NCBI GenBank assembly: GCA_011634665.1 | Contig: WAEK01000010.1 | Coordinates: 361,001 to 425,000 of the forward strand | DNA: 64,000 bases | Reading direction: 5' to 3' | DNA from: Mortierella sp. BCC40632 | Lineage: Eukaryota; Mortierellomycota; Mortierellomycetes; Mortierellales; Mortierellaceae | Program-made: the position numbers and the translations under genes | Notes under the pieces: model-generated | Database searches by the model: none | What the model was told of the DNA's origin: nothing | The model's input: only the letters and a program-made list of their open reading frames with translations | In this document: positions 56,448-64,000 of the stretch, in pieces | Layout: each line of letters starts with the position of its first letter | How positions within the stretch are numbered: position 1 is the first letter of the stretch

Positions 56448-56737
56448 AGTACAAAAAGAAAAAAGAAGAAGAAAAAAAAAAGTCTCCCACCAATTGTGAA
56501 TGATATCAGTTTTTTTCTATGACTGACAGAGGAAGTAAAATTGGCGGCGACGGTAGCCCCTCCCTCTCTCCTCTCATGTGATGTCACGGGCACGTGATCT
56601 GAGGAGGAGAGAGATCGGGAATGTTTATCACTTTCAACGGATGTGTTCCCTGTCCGGAATCTCTGCTTCGATCCCCTCCCCTTCTGCATCGCCCCATACC
56701 CTCTCCCCTCTCTAGCCTCATCAGGATCACATTCATC
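56448..56737. other. Intergenic/leader region
   Basis: An A-rich tract (56450-56480) follows the carrier stop, and a pyrimidine-rich leader (56660-56720) precedes the ATP synthase g start. No gene is seen. Confidence 0.45.
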
Positions 56738-56899
56738 ATGAACAACGCCAACAAGATCCTCTCTGGTGCCACTGCCACCCTCGCCAAGTTGTCCAGTAGG
56801 TGTCCTGCCTCTGTTTGTCTTTTTATTTTCTCTATTTATTTTATTGTTTGGATTGTCCAATCTCGCGCAGATCTCTATTTATGATCCAAGAGAAAGTCG

Positions 56900-56936
<37 letters not shown>

Positions 56937-57753
56937 AAGAAAGAGAGAGAGAGGGGGAGAGCAAGAGCGAGAGAAGAGATGAAAGAAGACTCGATTAGGC
57001 AGGACTGTCTACGAAGGATCAAAGGAACAGTCGACTGGCTCTTTTCCTCTTTTTTTTAAAAAAAAATGATCGCGATGCCAACCAACACTTGGACCCGGGA
57101 TTAAACGATGCTTCACTCAGGAACAAAAGTGGAATAGTTCATCCGTCCACCGGAAGATGGCGGGCTGGGGAAATTAGAAGGGTAGCAGTGAGATGAGAGT
57201 ACTCTTGTCTCCTCATCAAGTGATGATGATGATGAGAGTAGAGAAAAAGAAATCGGAGACGACCGGATTCCATGGACACGATCAGTGTCGGAGGGAAGGG
57301 GGTCAATCAGTCTACTTGGTCGCACGAGCCATTCTTTTCTTTTTTTTTTTTTTTTTTCCTTTCTTTCTTTCTTGCTCTCTCCCTTTTGCTCTTACTGACC
57401 CTATATCGTTCTACTTTTCCCTTTCTTTGTATCGTCTTTTACTCTCTCCTCTAGGCCCCATTGTCTACAACGCCAAGGTTGCAGGCCAGATTGCCAAGCA
57501 GGTCTACATTCGTGAGGGTATGGCTCCTCCCAGCGGTGCCCAGATTGAGGCCGCCAAGGAGTCGACCTTGAAGTTCCTCAAGTCGGCCCGTTCCGCCAAC
57601 ACATGGAAGAACATTTCCAAGGAGCAGTATCTTGGTGCTGGATTGGTCGCTGCTGAGGCCTATGCCTTTTTCTTGGTTGGAGAGATCATTGGACGCAGGA
57701 ACATTGTTGGTTATGATGTGAAGTCTGCCGATAGCCACGACGCTCACCACTAA
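56738..57753 (+). CDS. ATP20: ATP synthase subunit g, mitochondrial
   Basis: Two exons (56738-56795 and 57455-57753) keep frame and give 118 residues. Exon 2 shows the family signature: IVYNAKVAGQIAKQVYIREG, PPSGAQIEAA, TWKNISKEQYLGAGLVAAEAYAFFLVGEIIGRR, with a single membrane helix containing a glycine motif. Subunit g sits in the membrane part of F1Fo-ATP synthase and helps dimerise it at cristae ridges. The 659-base intron contains poly(A) and GA runs and is long for this window. Confidence 0.92.
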
Positions 57754-58797
57754 AGAAAAGAAAAAAAGTTCTGGAAAAAAAAAAAAATAACACGCACACA
57801 CCAAATACGCACAAATGAAAAAGAAACCAGAGTTTTTTTTTGAACCAAACCAAACCAAACCAAACCAAACCAAATGAAAAAGAAAATATGAAATGAATGA
57901 AAGCAGGAGGATCAAAGCAAAAAAAGAGCAACCTTTCTCCTCTTCCTTCCCCATTCACAAGAATGCTGACGCGTGAATACGCTCACAAAGACTGAACCAG
58001 ATGAAGACTTTATGATGCCAACCAGAACACTTTTTACTCTTCTCTGGCGTTAACGGAACTGGAAGGAGAGGAAGAAAGGAAAAGGAAAAGGAGAGAGAGA
58101 GAGAGAGAGAGAGAAAGGGAAAAAAAGACGCGTCTCGCAGCATTGGCAGATGAAAAAAGACGTGTCAGTCTCAAGGAAAAGAGAAGAGTAAGATAGAATA
58201 GCCAACAATACTTTCTCTTTTCTTTCTTTCTTTTTTTCTTTCTGTGATTGGTTTTGGGGAGTGCGACTTGCCATTTGTGGATCGAGGACTCCGAGGACGC
58301 TTTCTCTCACTTTCCCACTCCTGCAGATGGGGTCATTTCTCACTTGGACGACACTAGGGGAACATTTCAGAAGGCAAAAGAGATGTCTTGGTGATTTCTA
58401 TCCAGTATGAAGCTTGAGCATTCAGACAGACTCTCTGTTGTTCGTTGTTTCTTTGGGTTTCGCGTGAAATGTCTTATGTTTGCGACAATGGTACATGTGT
58501 ATTTATTTATTTTTAAAAAAAAAAAAAAAAAAGCACGCGTAGACTGGGGAGAGAGAGGGTGATTGATTTTGCATAAGGGTAGAGGGGCTATCCTTTTGGC
58601 AAGGGAGGCAATGAAAAAAAAAAAAAAAAAAAAAGCCGTGAGAGATCCTATAGACAAGATCCGATCGAATCTTCATGCTCTTGGGGGAAAATTTTGCCAA
58701 AATTGTTGTCACCTATGTTGATCACCACCTGCTGAACACCACTTGTGTCCTTTGGATGATCTGAAGGTGCCAGAAGCTTATCACTCCACTTGGTGGG
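57754..58797. other. Convergent 3' region, no gene seen
   Basis: It contains an AACCA repeat (57843-57875), GA and CTTT runs (58095-58115, 58215-58240) and poly(A) tracts (58514-58531, 58615-58633). Nothing coding is supported. Confidence 0.5.
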
Positions 58798-61060
58798 TTA
58801 TGCAACAATCATGCTGACGTAGACATTGTCAGGGCAGAACTTGTGGAAAGACTTCACATGCGCCTCAAGTTTGGGAGCCGAGACTGTGCTGAGTGCCTCA
58901 TTCCAGTCCTTCTCTGAAAAGTTGGACGACCCTTGATGCAGCTTCATCTGCACAAAAACAGGTACTAACCGAGCACCATCGATCCGAATAAAGAAAACCA
59001 AATCCGGTCCCGACGGCTTGGACTTGGGGAAGAAAAATGGGGCGACAGGCATGCTGTTGCGAGTTGACTGATGGTTAACATGAGCGTCCATGAAATCTTC
59101 CATTGATATCGTCGCGTGGGTTGTGCCTTGCTCGAGTCCAGGCTCCCTCCACCCAACAATCTCCACCTTGCCGACAAGAGCTGGACACATGTCAATAATG
59201 GGGGGTTCGTGTGGCCAGTCCGATAGAGGTTGTTGGTTGAATGCCTCACTAAAAACATTCATCATGAACCTTTCAAACACACATCCCTGATCAGAGGCCG
59301 TTGCTCTCACCATCCGTTTCCGTACCTCCTTCTTGAAGTAGGGATCTGTGGCCATGAAATAGCTCTCTACAGCCTTGGAAACGAAAGGCTCGTCCAAAAC
59401 AGTCGTAGCCTTACCCGAGATGATTTTAATCCGGCTAAAAGCATGTTCCACCAACTGTGGATCTACTTCCTTGAGGACAAGGTCGTGACTCCCAAACATG
59501 CAACGCTGGTACATAAGGAGGCCAAGCATGTTATCGATAGAGTCCACGAGCTGATCCTTGAATTTGTTGTGTTTGTCGTGGAGGCGAGATATCTCGTAGC
59601 ACAAATTACCTTTGATGTGTCGATTTGCCCAAGATACTAGCCTATCCTCAGCATCTCCGATGGCCTTCTTCCATGTGCCAGGGTTATTGTATTCAATAAT
59701 CCTCTCTATAGTTAGAAAGACATTAAGGTCGCAGGTGTTGAGTATACTGGACATGAGATCATCTTTGCTCCCTCCAATCATGCTAGTATCAATTTAACAT
59801 ACCAATTGCTGCTATAGCCGGACGGTAGTGACCCGCAAACTTTTCGTACAGCATGTCGACTGCCTCCTGTGGAAGTTGCTCGTCCAGAGCCAGCTTGGAC
59901 TGGTCGTCTTCTAGACACATCTGCACCCGAGAAATGTAGGCCGTGATTGAATCTCTTCCAGACCAGCCGGGAAACTCTAGATATTCAAAAGGAGTGGAGC
60001 TATCCTTTAGACCAGAACCAGAGCTCTGGATCCAGAAGACCGTGTTGATGCTAAGCCCTGTGCCACACGTTACCTGAGTGAGCTCATGTTGACCTATATC
60101 TCGGAACGCATGGAGGATAGGCGAGAGTAATGGTCGAGCAGGGCTCACAAAGTCTGATTCTGACCTGAAGGAGTTGTTGAAACTGTCGCCCAGGATCTGT
60201 GCCTCATCGTTGATGACTAAAAGTCCGATGCCATCTTTGATCGTTGGAAGGCATCCACGATCGATAAGACGTCCTTTGACACTCCTGTAAACGTTGCGGA
60301 TCAAAAGTGAAAGAGAGACTAAGCTATGATGCTGAAGCTCAAGGAGTTTGTGGAAGAGGGCGTTGAAAATGTCGTTAAACAAAACATGGGGGCACACCTG
60401 TAGGAGAGCCCAGCGAGCACTGGTAAATGTCTTGCTACAGCCGGGGACACTCAGGCAGTACTTTGAAGACAAGAAGCCGAGAGAGGAACAGCAAGAATGT
60501 GATCTTTCGTGCAAAGTAGTTGTTTGCATCGAGGTCCATAGGGGTGTATGATGCCTGGAGATCCTTTTCCTTCACGCGATCACGGATAAATCCATAAAGT
60601 CTCGCCATATCTGAAGAGCCCCAGTCATCATCAGCAGCATTAAAGTAGAATCCCCAGTGCTGAGAGAGAAGCTCAATCACAGCGCGGGTCTTGCCACAGC
60701 CTATGTCAGTACAAACGAAGATGATTGTCGGTAATAATATGTATCCAAGATAGTGACTATTATCCACAAGCTGTGAGTTGTTGAAGCCAACTTACCAGAG
60801 ACGCCAAATACGGGAATATTGTATCGATTGCCCTCTTTAACGAGTTCAAGGATGGATCCGGCTGCAAGATTCCTTTGACATCGTGTCGGGTATAGTCGGG
60901 TCAGGGAGATCCATGAAGAGTAGACTTGGTCGAGTCTCTGGTGGTTTTCCGAGTCCACGACGCCATGCTCTTGGCAAACCACGAATAATGGATCCTGTTG
61001 TAGTAGGTAACGCTCCATCACCTCTCACAAACGCATCCAGAAACTTGGCAATGCCTGATC
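58798..61060 (-). pseudogene. Crinkler (CRN)-type P-loop NTPase fused to a REase-fold nuclease, broken
   Basis: Read on the minus strand the pieces come in the order of Crinkler-type proteins. First is the segment just before the NTPase (61060-60870). Then comes a Walker A motif split by an intron (60782-60699) and a Walker B of the hhhhDE type (about 60215-60195). A helical region follows. Last is a C-terminal PD-(D/E)xK-like nuclease domain (58798-59300) with an Asp in PDLVFF and a Q-x-K in VQMKL. Frame changes near 60874 and 60440 and an unresolved junction at about 59785-59810 break the reading. No N-terminal LxLFLAK-type header was found upstream, only poly(A) tracts. In oomycetes and chytrids such proteins include host-directed cytotoxic effectors; in saprotrophic fungi their role is unclear. 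Most likely a pseudogene. Confidence 0.72.
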
Positions 61061-61156
61061 CTGGCAAAAAAAAAAAACTTGTCCGTGATTGTTTTGGTGT
61101 CCGTATGGAGATCACCTTATGTGAGAGGAAAGAGTGTGTATGTTAGAACCACCAAG

Positions 61157-61192
<36 letters not shown>

Positions 61193-61393
61193 GGACAAGA
61201 GAACACATGCGAGGTCATACCAGACAACGGCGAACTGGGACGAGAGGTACCCGAGTGGTATCCAGGAAGTGGAGTCAATTAGCGAGAAGGCGCTGGGGCA
61301 TGGACTATGAGGATAATGGAGAGAACATAGCGTTAGAGAGCAGAAAAAGCTTGTACCAGCGGAGATTAATCAACAGACGGGTGTGCAATCGCG

Positions 61394-61424
<31 letters not shown>

Positions 61425-61460
61425 AGACTCGGCTCAGCGGTATGCACGGCCGGTTATCTC
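61061..61460. repeat. Poly(A)-rich spacer
   Basis: Two long A runs (61156-61188 and 61395-61421) bracket about 200 bases with no gene seen, between the Crinkler remnant and the Harbinger element. The A runs may be tails of lost retroposed insertions. Confidence 0.45.
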
Positions 61461-61525
61461 AATGCTTCCCAATGCCAAGAACATCTTCTCGATTCGAACA
61501 TCTCGAAACAGTATCCATCCTGATC

Positions 61526-62717
61526 ATGGCGACTGTCACTCTTGCCATGCTGCACATGCGATGCAGTCGAGACCCGTATCCCATTTACGCACTAGCAGTC
61601 GAAATGACCCAGCTGTAAAAGGACATCCTCCAGACTCGCTATCTGGAGCATCGTGTCCGTATCCCTGTCTCGACGGACTGGAGGCTTCGGGTGCTCGAAG
61701 AATACAGGGATCAGGAATTCCTCGTTTACATAAAGATGACAAAAATCACAATCCAACACACTGGTAGATCTTATCAAGGACCACCCGGTTTTCGCCCGAA
61801 GGGGAACAAACCTCAAGCGCCTGTGCGTGACCAGCTAAAGACATGCATGTATCGCCTTGGTGCCAAGGCAGAGTCTCTTGATCGTACAGCGGCCGCGATG
61901 GGTATTTCCAAAGGGTCGGCAAAGAATTATTTCTGGCGATGTATCGAGGCTATCTGCTCACTTTCCCCAAGATTCATACAATGGCCAGACACCAGTAGAC
62001 GGCGATTGATCAAGGCGTGGAACGTGGAAAGATATGGTCTTCCACAAGCTATTGGTGCCATTGATGGGACTCACTTTCCCTACGACAAAGCCCCGAATCT
62101 CGAACCCGACGTATGGAATACATACAAGTGTCGTTACGCTGTGGGTGCCACTGCTGTCTGCGATCACGAAAAACTCTCTACATTTTTGATGCAGGGGTTT
62201 GTTGGTTCGATGCACGACTCTCGAGCATTCAAATGGACACCCCTGTATTGGAGAAGCAATATTTTTTTTAATGGGGACGAGTACTTATTGGCCGACAATG
62301 GCTACGGGCTACTCCCCAATAACTATCACGCCATTCAGAGACAAGCAACGGAATACGGACAAACGTAGGATCTTCAACAAACGACATAAATCTGCTCGTA
62401 GCATAATCGAGAATGCCTTTGGAATGCTTAAAAGCAAGTTTCGGTCTCTTGATTGTATGGCTGTGGATGTTGGGAAGGAGACAGATAGAAAGAACGTGAA
62501 TAGTTGGATCTTAGCATGTGCCACCCTCCATAATTTTCTCCTGATGCATCCGGGCGACACCCTGGAGGAGCTACCAAAGAGCAAGTTCAATCGGTCCTAT
62601 TCACGACGAGTGCTTGTAGAACCTCCTATGATCCATGATGAAAACGGCGATAGACGCGACGGCGATGCAAAGCGCGAAAAACTTGTGCGATATGTAGCGA
62701 GGTTCAAGCCATACTAG
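61526..62717 (+). pseudogene. PIF/Harbinger-type DDE transposase with a TAA and a frameshift
   Basis: From ATG 61526 the frame holds an N-terminal helical and HTH-like region (SLDRTAAAMGISKGSAKNYF). The DDE_Tnp_4 nuclease core follows: first Asp in IGAIDGTHFP, second in YLLADNGYGL, and, after a frame change near 62330-62345, the Glu in SIIENAFGMLKSKF. One TAA (61616-61618) precedes the core. HARBI1-like nucleases usually need a partner Myb-like protein, and a candidate lies convergently at 62757-63460. Terminal repeats were not identified. Confidence 0.82.
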
Positions 62718-62756
62718 GGCGAGATTCTCTTGAGAAGGTCGCACTCAGCCTTCATT

Positions 62757-63460
62757 TCAAAAATACTTCTCCATGAAATGTTCAACCTTCTCCTCGAGCT
62801 TGACATTCCTCTCCTCCAGCCAAGCGTTCCTCTCCTCCAATCTGCTGCTGACTTCTCGGATATTGCGGAGAGCTACATTCATAACATCCAATGCTTGTCT
62901 GTCGGTTTGCTGTCCAACATCTCCTGATTTGAACATATTCAGAGCATCTGTCAAGGTAGTCATGACGGTGTCGATTTTCTTGTGGGTATCTGAATTCGCA
63001 GACCCTCATGGTAGGAGAGCTCATCGCGATGCTAACATCTGCGTCTTCTTCGTCGGTCACGACAATTGGGATCTCAGCGCTGTCTATCTCATCGTCAGGT
63101 CCTTCTCGCATGTACAAAGCAAAGTGTTAGTTTCTGACTAGCAGTGCCTCTAGATTGCACACGATAGGAGGTGGGTTTACCTTCAACATCGTTGACGGCT
63201 GTCCCAAGAGAACTAGCATTCCAAGAATTCGGGGATTGGCTCCCTACACTTTTTCCTACAACTCTCCACAGGTCCTCATAGAATGGGCATATTTTCTCGG
63301 CCTGCTCCCTTACGGTCAAGTTGTCTATTGTACCGGACCCAGTCGTCGAGACAGCTTGATGAGCCTCCCGTACCTTTTTTTTAATGTAGTCGATTGCCCT
63401 CCTAGCCGTTTTGCTATCGTACGCGTTCTTGTTCGAAACGCCTGTCTCTCCCCGAACAAA
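62757..63460 (-). CDS. Harbinger partner-like protein (Myb/trihelix-like with coiled coil)
   Basis: Minus-strand frames encode KTARRAIDYIKKKVREAHQ and QAEKICPFYEDLWRVVG, in the style of Myb/SANT-like DNA-binding partners of Harbinger transposases (about 63450-63190). An acidic linker follows (about 63115-63000), then a C-terminal coiled coil with repeats of LEERNxxLEERN (about 62850-62770). Pieces lie in different frames, plausibly joined by short introns (donor near 63182, GTAAACC). The exact model is not resolved. Its convergent position with the transposase matches two-gene PIF/Harbinger elements. Confidence 0.5.
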
Positions 63461-63727
63461 CGCTGTGTGATATAATTGAACTTACCCTAAAAGGACGCCT
63501 CGACATGGATAGACATAGTGACAATAGAGGGGTCAGCAAAGGGAAGAATAAGAATCGGTGAGAAAAAGACATGCCTGGCCACTTGGCCCAGGGACGTTGG
63601 GTTTTTTTATTCATGCCTCCTGAGAGACAGGAAGCTAACTCTAATGTAAGTACTGTGAGGCGCACGTGCCTCAGGCACTGCTCCTCTAGCGTAGGCTGCT
63701 CGCCATAGATCCCAAGGCGAACACGCT
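63460..63727. repeat. Dispersed repeat, copy 2
   Basis: It is the same-orientation match to 170-428, with the GTGAGAAAAAGACATGCC start of the core at 63557, the GCGCACGTGC palindrome and the terminal GATCCCAA conserved. Small differences include a T-run insertion near 63602. Confidence 0.75.
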
Positions 63728-64000
63728 GCAGCCTCATTGTACACAGCATCAATTCCACCACAGAGTTTTGCGAGAGAGGCGCAAGATGTTCGAGCAAAAT
63801 TGTCTTCTGTTGTCATCCATGTTACAAGGGCGCGGGTTGTGGGCTATTTCCAGACTCCTGAAAGACCTTTTGGCTCGACAGAAGCAGACATACTCCGTGA
63901 TAATGGAGAGGATTCGAAATTTCGATCCATGGGGGCTTTTAGATGATTAGCCGAGGATGGTACCCCCGCCAGCAAGACTGGAAGAGGAGTCAGCACTTTT
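63728..64000. other. Window end, weak open frame only
   Basis: A plus-strand frame (about 63737-63946) is open for 69 codons but shows no recognised domain and could run beyond neighbouring splice sites. It is left unassigned. Confidence 0.3.

Noticed and set aside
63737..63946. Terminal 69-codon ORF as a gene
   Set aside because: No recognisable domain, and the window ends before context can be judged.

Overview
The window reads as nuclear DNA of an early-diverging fungus, most likely of the Mortierella/Mucoromycota type. This is an inference from intron-rich genes with GT-AG (some GC-AG) introns, pyrimidine-rich leaders before start codons, long poly(T)/poly(A) tracts, a Crinkler-type gene, Fanzor-like genes and RNase H-bearing non-LTR retroelements. 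No phylogeny could be run.

Layout. (1) 0-9.4 kb is accessory: an acidic ORF with a downstream exon, then a decayed tandem pair of Fanzor/TnpB-like RNA-guided-nuclease genes (copies A and B, 2160-8010), then 3' fragments of a LINE. (2) 9.6-13.2 kb: a 47-residue six-cysteine secreted peptide gene (minus strand, shorter than 50 codons), a complete Tc1/mariner element (10000-12430) with 36-bp terminal repeats and TA duplications sitting in a 13-bp minisatellite, and a decayed fragment of the 3' end of large-subunit rRNA. (3) 13.7-15.8 kb: ordinary genes, a MIR-domain protein and a quinone-oxidoreductase-like MDR enzyme. (4) 16.3-23.4 kb: minus-strand retroelements joined end to end, one carrying a 98-bp hAT-like MITE, followed by a tRNA-Val(CAC). 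(5) 23.9-25.7 kb: a secreted Kre9/Knh1-like wall protein with acidic/His repeats. (6) 27.4-30.6 kb: two more decayed Fanzor copies (C, D) and a hairpin element. (7) 31.9-46.4 kb: the most striking locus, one 43-exon gene (predicted 3238 residues) for a giant secreted protein made of about 50 cysteine-rich modules, nearly all encoded one module per phase-0 exon. (8) 47.7-57.8 kb: a 97-residue secreted cysteine protein, SEC22, an unknown 144-residue protein, an EF-hand mitochondrial carrier and ATP synthase subunit g. (9) 58.8-63.5 kb: a broken Crinkler-type NTPase-nuclease gene and a two-gene PIF/Harbinger element.

Connections. The housekeeping genes (MDR enzyme, SEC22, carrier, ATP synthase g) look intact and form islands between transposon-rich stretches. 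The giant repeat protein, the Kre9-like protein and the two small cysteine-rich proteins all carry signal peptides, so a good part of the window's coding capacity is secreted or wall-directed. The Fanzor, mariner and Harbinger genes are each broken mostly by single in-frame stops, and every one of those stops can be explained by a C-to-T change.
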